Program-made: the position numbers and the translations under genes
Shown: in pieces, positions 1 through 62,801 of the stretch
Numbering within the stretch: position 1 is the stretch's first letter
How the letters are laid out: each line of letters begins with the position of its first letter
Origin: Amorphochlora amoebiformis
Lineage: Eukaryota > Cercozoa > Chlorarachniophyceae
NCBI GenBank assembly: GCA_054601695.1
Contig: BAAHQB010000124.1
Location: 248,001 to 312,000 of the forward strand
Length of the DNA: 64,000 nt
Reading direction: 5' to 3'
The notes under the pieces: model-generated
The model's database searches: none
The model's input: the letters and a program-made list of their open reading frames with translations, nothing else
What the model was told of the DNA's origin: nothing

Positions 1-38
<38 letters not shown>

Positions 39-42
39 TATA

Positions 43-140
<98 letters not shown>

Positions 141-143
141 CAT

Positions 144-176
<33 letters not shown>

Positions 177-194
177 GTATATATGTGTATGAAC

Positions 195-21024
<20,830 letters not shown>

Positions 21025-21267
21025 CTTATCTCTCCTGTCTTTCGCCCGGGAGATGTGCGCGTCTCAGTCGCTTGCGTGGCTATGGGGGAGCCGAAAAGAT
21101 ATGAAGGATTTCGTGTTGTCACGCTAGAATGTCACACGAAGCAGGTGTCACTTCAAGTGACAGTGTTCATGTCACTTGGAGTGACGGAAGTCCGTGACAA
21201 AAAGACTTTTGACATTTGAGTTGGGATCTAGGCGTCTGATCACGGGGTCGCGATCGCATCTGACGCC
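21025..21267. promoter_or_regulatory. Divergent promoter region with GTCAC/GTGAC palindromes
   Basis: This 243-bp gap separates the predicted starts of the two divergent secretory-pathway genes and has no TA tract. A perfect palindrome TGTCACTT-C-AAGTGACA lies at 21146-21162 and a second, GTCACT-TGG-AGTGAC, at 21171-21185, with centres 24 bp apart. Single GTCAC or GTGAC half-sites lie nearby (around 21131 and 21194). The arrangement resembles paired dimeric transcription-factor sites serving both genes. That role is inference. Confidence 0.5.
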
Positions 21268-38823
<17,556 letters not shown>

Positions 38824-39745
38824 ACTATGAAGTCTATCGTTAACAAAGATTTTCTAGATTTTAAACAATTGTGAATGAGATGCTTCTGAGTCCAATTATT
38901 TACACTTAGTACTAGTAAGCAGCAAGTACCATTGTCTCATATGAAATATTAGTAAGCATAATTTATTGTACTTCAAGTTTAGCGATTCGACCTGAACCAC
39001 GATTATCACACGAATTCCCCCGAATTTCGGTGGTAATTGTTTATAACAACTATGAATGGAAGCTAAACTACTAGACCAGTGCAGCACGACCCATATGCTA
39101 TTCGTTTAGCATTGGTAATCATACGTGCATTGATTTGATCATGACACCAGCTGCCAGTGATGATTGTAACGATACGAGGAATCAAACTGCGAACTAAGCC
39201 ATGATATTAACTATCCAACATATACTCTAGGTGTTATACTGGCAGTGACTAAGTGTTGTCGACGAGTGTATTGCAACATGGAACTTGCCTGAATTAAACT
39301 CATAGGCTAATTGATTGCTCATTGGGAAATGATTGCCAAGAAGGTAAGGCTGAAGATATCTGGTGGGAAATTGCACGATTAAAATGCTGAGAAGGGTGGG
39401 TCTGCAGAAAAACGGTTGGATCAGAATCTAAAAAACATGGAAAGTTGTACACTTGAATTCATGCTCTTTTTTTTTTTTTCTTTTTTTGAAGTCGTCGTCA
39501 AGCTGGGTCGAGTCGTTGTGAAGCTGGGTCGGGCTAAGTGTTTGGACTACATTGCTACTGTGATAGTTTACTTGCTTTCTCCTCTCAACAAAAAAGAGTG
39601 CAGAAATGAAGAAAAAGAACAGAATGGTCGAAGATTTAGGAGGAGAAATATTTAGAAGAAAACGTTGACGCGGTAAGGAGGTGTTCTCGTAATGCTCATT
39701 TTTTTTTCACTCTGTTGTTTCCAATTCACCAGGTCTTCTGAACCT

Positions 39746-39784
<39 letters not shown>

Positions 39785-39800
39785 CATCACGCATGTACAT

Positions 39801-39889
<89 letters not shown>

Positions 39890-40258
39890 TATACATATAT
39901 TATTACTTTATGTGTGTACTTCCATATTTATTCGACATATGTGTACATATATTATTTATGTATGTACTTCCATATTTATTCGACATATGTGCACACAAAC
40001 CTTCTACTATTTCTACAAACACAATACCTTCTATGAATACAAGTATGTGTATACGTACAAGCATTATGCATATGTAATAATGAAAGATGCATGTCTACAT
40101 ATGTAGATACATATTGTTGCAGCCTCTTCTTTAGTAAAGTGTGGTTTCTTGTTTGTAGTATATTGTGTCGTGATAGATCACATACATACATGTTGTATAT
40201 ATATATATATATATGTGTATATATAATGTATATATATGTGTATATGTACACACATAAT

Positions 40259-40299
<41 letters not shown>

Positions 40300-40487
40300 T
40301 ACAATTATGTGTATACATACATGCATATTAATCTGTAATAATGAAAGATGTATATCTACATATGTAGATACATGTTGTTGCAGCCTCTTCTTCATTAAAA
40401 ATGTGGTTTCTTGTTTGTAGGATATTGTGTCGTGATAGATCACATACATACATAAGTTTATATTATGTACATGCATATATCTATATG

Positions 40488-40523
<36 letters not shown>

Positions 40524-40553
40524 TATCATACATACATTCAAATTCTGCCTCAC
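38824..40553. other. Region without a supported gene; holds a long direct duplication
   Basis: 38824-39760 is non-repetitive but I found no supported exon. An open frame at 39480-39655 after a T-rich run (VVVKLGRVVVKLGRAK) contains a 24-bp tandem duplication and could be an exon of something unseen. 40081-40200 and 40326-40455 are diverged copies of one another (both contain GCAGCCTCTTCTT and TATTGTGTCGTGATAGATCA). The missing 3' end of the ATP-grasp gene should lie here. Confidence 0.6.
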
Positions 40554-40946
40554 CTTCCAAACCCGCCATCTCTTCTTTCCCTTAAGAGGCGTAGTCTGAT
40601 ACAGGAGACCAGCGGTGTTGTGGACCACCATGACTGCGCCGAGTGCGAGCAGCACGACGATTGAGATCCCCCCCGAGATGAGAAACGACAGCCAAAAGTT
40701 GGAATTTCGAGCCGTCAGGGTCGTTGATTGCTGCACACCGCGGGCTATGTGGCCATCGATCCAAAGGCGAGCCATTCGTGGGCCGTGAAAGCGGTACAAT
40801 ACGCCCTGTTAGAAATGACAGGTTGGATTTTGGAAAGGTTTTGTTGGTATTGGTGTGTGGATGTGTTTGTAAAAATACGCATATACTTGCGTAAATATAC
40901 ATATATATATATATATATATATAATAATATATATATATATATATAT

Positions 40947-40983
<37 letters not shown>

Positions 40984-41088
40984 GTATATATATGTGTATA
41001 TATGTATATAAATATATCTATGTGCCTGTAGAGTACATATATATATATATATATATATATATGTATACATATACATATATATATATAT

Positions 41089-41119
<31 letters not shown>

Positions 41120-41220
41120 GATATATTTATAAGGGTACGTATTTGTATATATTTTTTATATATGTATACATATTATATTTACATTTACATAGCTATATAA
41201 TAGTCAGATATAAATAAAAC

Positions 41221-41255
<35 letters not shown>

Positions 41256-41278
41256 TATATACATCATATATATGTTTT

Positions 41279-41372
<94 letters not shown>

Positions 41373-41587
41373 CAGATACGTCTATAGAGAAATTATATGT
41401 ATTCATAGTGACTTGTGCATAAATCATGTGTGTACAGAATTTATGTTTACATACATACACACACACACATATTATATATATATGTATAAATACACACATA
41501 AATGTATAAAAATGTATATGCTTTCGGGTATAATGTATGTATAGCTATAATGTAGATTTGAATGTAATCTTCATACATTAAACACAC

Positions 41588-41619
<32 letters not shown>

Positions 41620-41640
41620 ATTTACATATATATATTTACG

Positions 41641-41697
<57 letters not shown>

Positions 41698-42749
41698 GCA
41701 TAAATGGATACGTCACATAAACATACACACATTCTATATATGTATATATACAAACATATATGTATATATGTATATTTAAGTGGACATATCATTCAGTACC
41801 GAAGCAAGGGAGATTTCATTGACAACCGGCCTGTCTGGCGAGCCAGGAGTGATGAAAATATCAACTCGGATTTGATCGATTCCAATCTTCTTTGCAACGA
41901 GTTCCGCCAGTTTGTATACGGGAGTCATATAGTCCTGAATTAACCAAAATCTCAGACGTTCATATACTCCCCCACCAATACCGAAGTTGAATTGAAATTT
42001 GTTCCTCTCACTCTCTCTAACTCTGTTTCATATATATCTCTATCTTTCTCCACACTCTCTCTCCCAGTTCGGAAACAGACCCAAATACACACCACTAGTC
42101 CACTTCTGCCTTCCCTCTCCGTGGACTCTGTTTTACCTTTTGATACAGCCAACTGAGCTGGGTATCTGGCTCGGAATTGTGGAGCACATTGCCGTTGAGG
42201 TCCTCACGGTATCTTTCGGTCGTGCCGTCGCGGAAGGTGAATACCTGTGGTGTTATGTACATTGTGCGTTGCGAGTAGAATAAGCGTTTGTACATACACA
42301 TCGTCATAAATAACAATCTTATTTCGTACCTTGTAATCGTGAAGAAACGAAAGGTAGGCCTTGCCCCAAATCACCTCAACCTTTGCTTCAACCTAAGAGT
42401 ACATGAGTCAGAAAAGAAGAAAAGATAGAGTGAAGGCCACGTACTGGCTTGGGATATCCGCCGAAGAAATCCCCGAAGGGTCCAACGAAACTCTCCTGGA
42501 TCATAACGCCAGGGCGGACGGTGCTCAGTAGCCTGTGCAAGATTGATTGGGCTGTAGCGAAGGTATGTTTGTGAATACATTCATGTGCATGTTGGCTTGT
42601 GTATTAATATGTATGTGTGTGTATACACACACACACAAATGTATATATATATATATGTATACATATATATATATATATATATATATCTACATATATATAT
42701 ATATATATATTTTTATATAGATATAGATATACTTATACATACTCATATA

Positions 42750-42789
<40 letters not shown>

Positions 42790-44235
42790 AATATATAAAA
42801 TATTTAGATTTATAACAAATTGTACACATTTACACATGATTTATATGTTTGGTCAGGCTATGGGAAACACTAAGCTTTAGGATTAAGGTTTGGTAGGATA
42901 TGCTCTCATGGAATAATTAGTCTGATTGCTTGGTGTGAGTTACTTGTTCATATCTGGGCTCCAGGGTCTCCAGTTATCGGTCGGGATTTGATCAAACTTC
43001 GTAGTGATCCATTTACTAATATCTTCCAGTCTAAGAACAAGAACATGAACGTTAGAAACTTAGTTATCAGACAAAATGATGTCCTAACCCTTCCTTGCTC
43101 GACACGGTAGAGCCCTGCACTCGAAGGGTTCCGTTATCAGATCCTTGTGTAAGGTGACAAGCCTTGATGAATATCATCGAATTCTCGCCTTCACCTGAGT
43201 GGTAGTGCTATTAAAGACAGAAATTCTCTCCAAAAAAGCCGGTAAGGGGCTGTATGTGTGATTGGACGTACCGACAGACTTGAGTATCGATTGCACTGAG
43301 CTCGCCGCTGCTTTCCGGTTGGAAAATATTCCGTATATAGGAACAAAGGGAATCCCTTGGGACTTGAAGAAATTGTACATGAAACACCTATAGGGAACGC
43401 AAGTCAAGGGTATATATGATCGACAGCGGCGGCTTGGGTGGGTTAGTGCGATTGGATTAGTGCGATTGGATTAGTGCGATTGGATTCGTGCGATTGGATT
43501 GAAAGAATACTTGTCTTTCTCAATGAGGAAATCACGGATGTCGTCCTTCTCCAGGAATTCTGCCATCCGCTGAACCCTGAGAAATTTGCGATTTGAATAT
43601 TACCAATTCTGCAAGTTTTCAGGATACCATCAAGGGAAGTACCTGAAAGATATCAGCTCCTCCCATGTGGCGTCTGTTCTGGGAAACCCAATCTGCGCCC
43701 AAGACCGTCTGAGCTCGAAATCAGTTGAGTTATTATATATTGGCTTCTGGGATCGATAATAATCCTCAGCTCTGGTGTCGTTTCCGCCTAGGAGTATGCG
43801 CGCCTGAAGGTTGTGTGATTTTTCACCAGGAATCACAAACAGCAACCAAATCCTGTAGCTATCCTGACCTATGTCTATTTTCAAACCTCCTGAATCACGC
43901 CATTGAGCTTTAAGTACTCCCCCACTGCCTTCGTTCCTCCGAACACTCCAAGAACAGCCGTCGATCTTGCGAGCGTAGAAGCAAGGAGCACGATCGCCGT
44001 CATCGTCGCATACTTGTTGAGCATGGACATACGAACTCCTTTCGGCCAGCATTTCTGTACAAAGGATTTACTTACAATTAGTGTTCGCCTGCGTAAATTG
44101 GAAGGTTCGAGGCAAAATGTTCGGAACCGAATTGACTACCTTCAAGAGGAACCTTGCAGCGAAAACCTGCGCCACCGCCGAGAGGATGCCGAACGTAATT
44201 ACCAGATAGATCGTATGCTCCTCGCGCAGAGGCAT
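40554..44235 (-). CDS. ATP-grasp-like protein with hydrophobic segments at both ends, last exon not found
   Basis: Exons on the minus strand: 44140-44235, 43887-44054, 43643-43803, 43511-43576, 43272-43387, 43089-43194, 42944-43030, 42445-42532, 42330-42392, 42137-42244, 41800-41934, 40554-40805. All phases agree (1446 nt, 482 codons). Exons 1-2 are hydrophobic ([20 protein letters not shown] and [11 protein letters not shown]). Exon 5 has [16 protein letters not shown], exon 6 [20 protein letters not shown], exon 8 [17 protein letters not shown] and exon 11 [11 protein letters not shown] and VVNEIS. These resemble the lysine-bearing strand, glutamate strand and metal-binding NEI of the ATP-grasp fold (TupA-like group). 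Exon 12 adds a helix ([16 protein letters not shown]) and a basic end. ATP-grasp enzymes join a carboxylate to an amine or thiol; substrate unknown. The splice from exon 12 onward was not found. Introns in 41.8-44.2 kb are short and free of TA tracts. Confidence 0.72.
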
Positions 44236-44508
44236 GATCCTGGACCCTGGTGAGAAAGGATCTACGGGGGGGGTGGGGATAGACGTCAATCAGGTCTACG
44301 GGGATTTCTCGGTATCTACCTTCCCTTCTTCCATAACCGTATTAATAATTAACCGAGCAAATCAATCAAACAAATTTTAAATTTCTTTTAGGTGGAATTG
44401 CAGTATTCATAGGGTTAAGAGCAACATTACAGGGTTCGGAACAAAATCATTGGCAAAATGGCGCTGGGTATCGTGCCAGGCCAGACCGACCACGTTGTGT
44501 GATAAGAC
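44236..44508. promoter_or_regulatory. Divergent intergenic gap between the ATP-grasp and beta-trefoil genes
   Basis: This 273-bp stretch separates predicted starts on opposite strands and should hold both promoters. It is of ordinary composition with a G-rich run near 44265-44276. A small open frame begins at the ATG at 44458 (ALGIVPGQTDHVV then stop) and could be an upstream ORF or part of an unrecognised first exon of the plus-strand gene. No clear core promoter motif was identified. Confidence 0.4.
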
Positions 44509-45230
44509 ATGTGGCGCTTCCACGTCAATAAAGCGGAAAAATTAATTGGATACTCCATTGAAACCCTTTCCTACGAGTACGTGGTCGTAAACGGTACCCG
44601 TTTGAGGCTAAGCAAGAATGACGAAGACCGACGCTCCGACAGAGGCCTCTTCCGCTTTGTCACCGAACAAGGAGCGGACGTTTTCCTCATTGGAGGGTCC
44701 TACTGCTACATTCAAAACCAATTAACGGAGGGGAAGTTCACAGCTGTGAACGATGGTACCGTGTTGTGCAGGGTCGGGGACCGCAGGCAGGCGGCTACTC
44801 TGTTCCGAATCACCAAGCACAACGATTCGACCTTGTCCTTTCGGACGACGAAAGGGACGTATCTAATGTGTGGGCACAATAGCTTAATCCATGGCTCCCC
44901 TGTTTCCATTTCTGGCTACTTGAAGCTGAAGACGAGAATAGGATTCTACAGGGTACTCAAGCAGATATTAGAGTGGATTGTTCGTGTTCGGTGTGTTTGA
45001 TCCGGAATGTTTTTTCTGAATGTTGAGTGAGAGCTCTCACACGCTGGTATGCTGTTTCTTGAAGGGTGGGGTTGAGATGGGATGAAGTCCGTTTGATATC
45101 TGAGATTGGTTTGAAATTCCCTTTGCAGAAGAAGTACTACGCTGTGATTGAGAGATCGCTGCGGTCCTGGAAAGACAAAGGAAGGTATAGAGGAAATCAT
45201 AAATTTATCATTCGGGTTGGGATGCGGTGA
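44509..45230 (+). CDS. Small beta-trefoil (fascin-like) protein, two exons
   Basis: Exon 1 is 44509-44952 and exon 2 45129-45230, joined in phase across a 176-nt intron (GTACTC to TTTGCAG), giving 181 residues and a TGA stop. Exon 1 repeats the beta-trefoil pattern of short strands with a Phe and a later Gly-x-Tyr: LFRFVTEQGADVFLIGGSYC, then AATLFRITKHNDSTLSFRTT and KGTYLMCGH. Exon 2 is basic (KKYYAVIERSLRSWKDKGRY) and ends FIIRVGMR. The fold suggestion is pattern-based; function (actin, carbohydrate or none) cannot be stated. If exon 1 is not spliced the product is 163 residues, ending at 45000. It stops 31 bp from the stop of the convergent gene. Confidence 0.55.
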
Positions 45231-45261
45231 ACCGATGCCACATGCAACATACCTGTCCCCC

Positions 45262-45484
45262 TCAATTACTTTGGATTGAGTCCGACCTCCTCACATCATT
45301 CATTCGAACAGATTTCTTGACTGTAACGACCTCATGTTGAGCGAATTGGTCGATATTAATATTCGGTCTGTTACATTTGGGAAGACCACAAGGTTGTTAT
45401 ATTTATGTATACTTATATGTGCATATATATTACACGTGTGTAAATATTATCTATATGTGGATGTAAAGAGATAGACTAAATATA

Positions 45485-45531
<47 letters not shown>

Positions 45532-45691
45532 TAAATATATATATATATATATATTAAATATATATATATATATATATTGAATATATTAAATATATATATA
45601 TATATATAATATAATATTGTACATACCTTTATGTATGTATACACACACACACACCACACACACACTTACATATATTTATATATATATTATA

Positions 45692-45732
<41 letters not shown>

Positions 45733-45744
45733 GTATATTTATGT

Positions 45745-45776
<32 letters not shown>

Positions 45777-45817
45777 TACATTATATATGTATATATATAC
45801 ATATATATATATATATA

Positions 45818-45848
<31 letters not shown>

Positions 45849-46096
45849 CTTCACATAAATAAATGTGATTTTCACACACATATACAATACGCACGTAGTA
45901 ATCTATATATCGTATATATATCCCCAGTCACCTGGAGGTTCTGGACGACAAAGGCCGTGCGTATCATTTCAAGGCACTGCCAAACCAAATATATATCCAT
46001 ATTCCTAACCCAAACTCTTAATACCAGCCGATGAGAAAATTCATCATATGTATATGTCTTCTCTAGATATTGTAATATATTATACATACATATACA

Positions 46097-46138
<42 letters not shown>

Positions 46139-46164
46139 TACATATATAAAAGAGAAATTGAAAA

Positions 46165-46243
<79 letters not shown>

Positions 46244-46294
46244 CATTATATATATATATATATATATATGTAAAATGGATGTATTTGTATTTGT

Positions 46295-46363
<69 letters not shown>

Positions 46364-46713
46364 CGCGTATTCATAAATATATTTACACATGTATATAAAC
46401 TCATATGTATAACACAACTCAACCACAACCCTTATCTCGCAGCTTCCAGACAACGAAACCGCCTATAAAGCCGCACTCTGGAAGTCTGCTTTTACTAAGA
46501 TTGCATTTGGGAGGAGCTCAAGGCGAATACGAGGGATTCGTAGTGCGAGGAAGGTTCTGGAAAATTCTTTTCTTGTTCCTTGTTTACGAGTGTACTGGGG
46601 TGTATATGCCCCTGCGTTGGTGTGTACTATGTATATGTCTTTGGGAATGTGTGTGTAATGTATATAAGTATATATTGTATAATAAATATAATATGTGAGC
46701 TCATGTACATATG

Positions 46714-46763
<50 letters not shown>

Positions 46764-46819
46764 TATAAATATATATATGTATATACGTATATATATGTAT
46801 ATACATATATATATTTATA

Positions 46820-46899
<80 letters not shown>

Positions 46900-46909
46900 T
46901 TACAAATAT

Positions 46910-46995
<86 letters not shown>

Positions 46996-47013
46996 GTAAA
47001 TATATGTTTTTAG

Positions 47014-47051
<38 letters not shown>

Positions 47052-47174
47052 GTATATGTACTATGTATACCATCTTTATTTGTTCAGAATCATGAGGCCC
47101 CCAACGTAACAAACTATTTTTAGATATATACACATTATATACATATATAAATATATATGTATGTATGTATATCC

Positions 47175-47211
<37 letters not shown>

Positions 47212-47240
47212 AATATATATAAGTAAATATATATGTATAG

Positions 47241-47273
<33 letters not shown>

Positions 47274-47337
47274 GATACATACATATATATATATATATAT
47301 ATAATGTATATACATATATATATATATATATATTATG

Positions 47338-47373
<36 letters not shown>

Positions 47374-47494
47374 TGTAATATGTATCTTCATCCCCCTGCA
47401 GAGTCATGAACCGCCTCACGTCACAAATCTTTTTCAGAGATATATTATACACATACACATATTTATATACATATATGTATATAGATATATATAT

Positions 47495-47561
<67 letters not shown>

Positions 47562-47657
47562 GTGTGTATATATAAAACATCTTCATTCGTCCCGTTTAGA
47601 ATCATGATGTACGTAATAACGCTTTCTCAGCCGTTTTATTGACACACAGGTCCTAAT

Positions 47658-47698
<41 letters not shown>

Positions 47699-47772
47699 AA
47701 AAATGTATACATTCAACAAATCTATAAACATATTATATATATATATATATATATGTATAATATAAATTTATC

Positions 47773-47812
<40 letters not shown>

Positions 47813-47859
47813 AAAAATTACATTCTTTGTATAATCTTAGATGTATATACGCACATATA

Positions 47860-47901
<42 letters not shown>

Positions 47902-48377
47902 TATAATACACCACTTACATATAGATATTTACATCAGAAACGTATTTGTGTTACATTATTATTATTAGCAGAGCAATATGATGTACTACTGGTAGTCCAC
48001 CCGGGGAAGTCTATGACTTAATTGTCACCAGAATGAGTCAGACCGCTCGGATATACCAATTAGATTGTGATTAAGCTGATTGGGACGAAGTAGATATACA
48101 CAGAGCATTCTAGAATATTCGCGAAAAAGTTCCTGCATGGCGTGAAACCCCGTTACTACCGGGTAGTATCCAACAGTACTGGTTAGTACCGGTTAGCAAC
48201 GGGTGAGGCGTTTCTGCCTTCTACGGGACCTGAGCGATCTTTAGCATACGTATGAGTATGTTCTGTATACGGTGTCTGTTGATATTTAGTCATCGATTTC
48301 ATCCGCTCATGCCAAAGCAACACTATATATATATATATATATATATTTAATACTTATATATTGTATACATACATGTA

Positions 48378-48424
<47 letters not shown>

Positions 48425-48441
48425 CATATGTATGTATGTGC

Positions 48442-48483
<42 letters not shown>

Positions 48484-48544
48484 TACTCACAGCCGTTCGG
48501 GTCACCGCGAGCTTAAAACTGTCAGTACCAAGGGTATAGATATG
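45262..48544 (-). CDS. Fragmentary unrecognised minus-strand gene (candidate exons)
   Basis: Candidate exons on the minus strand: 48491-48544 ([16 protein letters not shown], donor GTGAGT), 47071-47113 ([14 protein letters not shown], donor GTATAC), 45932-46004 ([20 protein letters not shown], donor GTGACT), and a terminal exon 45262-45367 ([20 protein letters not shown], then DSIQSN and a TGA stop). Each is open only in this frame and has proper splice sites. The phases do not all connect, so at least one further exon is missing from each gap. Similar but diverged copies of the second exon lie near 47395-47440 and 47585-47630, and of the third near 46438-46470. No family recognised. Plus-strand exon readings of some pieces exist, so the strand is not certain. 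Confidence 0.3.
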
Positions 48545-48553
48545 CTATATATA

Positions 48554-48585
<32 letters not shown>

Positions 48586-48636
48586 TATGCGTATAGATAC
48601 ACGCACACAAACATATATATATATACACACACACAA

Positions 48637-48716
<80 letters not shown>

Positions 48717-48876
48717 CTCGTTGTCTCGTATATTGTTATTAGAGAGAAAGAAAAACGAGAGAGAGAGAGAAAGAGAAGAAGGAAAGAGCGAGAGAAACGT
48801 AAGAGCGAGAAATATAAAACAGAGAAGAAAGCCAAGCCCCAGTGTGAGGTCTCCAGCGTGCTGACTACCCCCCTAT

Positions 48877-59789
<10,913 letters not shown>

Positions 59790-60074
59790 TTTAGATTTCT
59801 CCCCTAACCTTCGCTTGAGCCCCTTACATGTACATATATGACTCATGACCCACATATAATACTCATGACCCTAGCCTTTCGATTTCACAATAATCTTTCT
59901 GACTTATAGTCATCTAATTGTTTATATTTTATGTATGTATGTAGTCAAAAAACGTAACATTGAGCCCCATCCCAGCCCCGTATGCTACTGTGTAGATTTT
60001 ACCTAAATATATATATTATATATATATATATATATATATGTATATAATATATATAAGTATATATCTCCATGATA

Positions 60075-60124
<50 letters not shown>

Positions 60125-60208
60125 TTTTATATATATGTATATAATATATATAACTGTATATCTCTATGATATATTTATATATATATATATATATATACTT
60201 TTAGATAT

Positions 60209-60248
<40 letters not shown>

Positions 60249-60256
60249 TGTGAAAG
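59790..60256. other. Intergenic gap between the two unrecognised plus-strand genes
   Basis: The first ~210 bp are non-repetitive; TA tracts follow. No gene or clear polyadenylation signal was identified. A promoter for the downstream gene would be expected here. Confidence 0.4.
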
Positions 60257-60379
60257 ATGGGCAAGGTTTCTAGGTCTTTTTCGCGGACTGTCAGTGTTTC
60301 TGTCGAAGTCTCATCTCAATACGGTATACGTACATAACGGCATATGTACAGTACGATATATATACATTACGATGTATGC

Positions 60380-60411
<32 letters not shown>

Positions 60412-60508
60412 GTTATTTATTTATGTAAAGATTTTTTTATATATAATATATTACGGTATATATACCCTACAGTATACATTACAGTATGCATGCATTAGTG
60501 TATATAGC

Positions 60509-60557
<49 letters not shown>

Positions 60558-60770
60558 ATATATATATATATATATAATATATACATCTACATTTTGCTCT
60601 AATACTCTCAAGCATTTGTGAACAATACAAGCAATATATATACACACATATATACACATATATATATATATGTATATATTTGTATTATATATACATATGT
60701 ATATATATATATATAATATATACATCTACATTTTGCTCTAATACTCTCAAGCATTTGTAAAAAATACATG

Positions 60771-60826
<56 letters not shown>

Positions 60827-61006
60827 ATATTTATATATATATATATATATGTATATATTTGTATTATATATACATATGTATATATATATATATTTACATC
60901 AAGCTTACCAATCTTTTGTGTGCTTTCTTAGGGTCCTACCAGTTTCCCGAAACCGTCTGAAGTATCTACTAATACCAGCAAAAAAGGTCGAAACCTCAAC
61001 TACCTG

Positions 61007-61064
<58 letters not shown>

Positions 61065-61220
61065 ATAACCGTCTGAAGTATCGACTAATACCAGCAAAAA
61101 AGGTGGAAACCTCGACCACCTGATTATGTATATGTATATGTATGTATTATATATTTATATATGTATGTATACATGTATGTATATATGTATATGTGACTGT
61201 ATGTTGGTCTATATACATAT

Positions 61221-61298
<78 letters not shown>

Positions 61299-61305
61299 GT
61301 ACATG

Positions 61306-61345
<40 letters not shown>

Positions 61346-61943
61346 TATGAATGCTAATTAAATGTAATTAAATATGTACGTGTAAATGTAAAATTTACAT
61401 ATATTATCTAGTATATATATATATATTTATATATATATGTATATATGTTGTATAATATTTTATTTCTGACAAATTAATATACATCTAATTTAGACTGTTT
61501 TGAGCTGTACCTCGAGAACGACGGCCACTCGATATTAGGAACCCTTCAAATCGACCCAAAAAACGGTACTTTTTGCAATACATGCATATACATGTATGTA
61601 TGTATATATAGTATGATGTATATATTCATATTTATATATATATATATATATACATATATGAAATCCGCCACGCGATTGCCTTGCCTTCATGTGAAATTGT
61701 AACCGGAACCCAAACATGTGAATTGTAACCGGAACCCAAACATGTGATTTATAACCGGAACCCAAACATGTGAATTGAAACCGGAACCCAAACATATGAT
61801 TTATAACCGGAACCCAAACATGTGAATTGAAACCGGAACCCAAGCAAACAGGCTGGGCGTCCTTCCGAGGGGCACTTGGGACATATCTGTACATAAGGTA
61901 TGTATTCGGACATATTATCGGGATAAATATGTGTATTATTGAC

Positions 61944-61984
<41 letters not shown>

Positions 61985-62493
61985 TGAAACCCTAATGTTT
62001 ACATACTAATGCATTAGGTATTTGGACACTTTGGGTATATATCTATATTCACCTGGGCATAATATTATATTATATATAAATGTATATATATATACGTAAA
62101 CATATATATTACATATATTTATAAATATAGTATATTAATAATATTATATATATATATATATACATGTATATTGTGTTTGTGTGTATGTGTGTGTTTGTGT
62201 GCATATGTCATCCTAAATATACAACCATTCTTTTTTTATTCCAGGTTAGAAAATATAGTAGAAATTCGTCTAGAATTGGTAAACAAATCTTAATCTTTCA
62301 CAAGTTCACATCTCTGACTCCAACACCCTTGATTTCCGAGTTTCGTTCTCTAAAACAAATTCTAATCTCCCTCATGTCTCAAACTTCCATTTAAAACATA
62401 CTCTCTATGTCTTTTTTATGGTTGGAAATAATTCTGATTTAGAACCTGCTCTAATTATACTCGTGTTTACGCAACCTTTGAATACATATATTG

Positions 62494-62547
<54 letters not shown>

Positions 62548-62649
62548 GTATATACATAATATGTATATACATATATATATATATAGTATGTATACATGTA
62601 GCGAGGTCCTATTTGAATTAGATGTACATCTGGAAATGCTAACAGATGG

Positions 62650-62681
<32 letters not shown>

Positions 62682-62751
62682 GGTATATATATTATGTCCT
62701 ATTTGAATTACTTTTAGGTCTGGAAATGCAGCATGGAAAATAGTATGTATG

Positions 62752-62801
<50 letters not shown>

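Noticed and set aside
45932-46570. Plus-strand exons [20 protein letters not shown] and [20 protein letters not shown]
   Set aside because: The first has no GT donor, while the minus-strand reading of the same bases has both splice sites. The second is open with splice sites but does not connect in phase to any neighbour, so it is left undecided.
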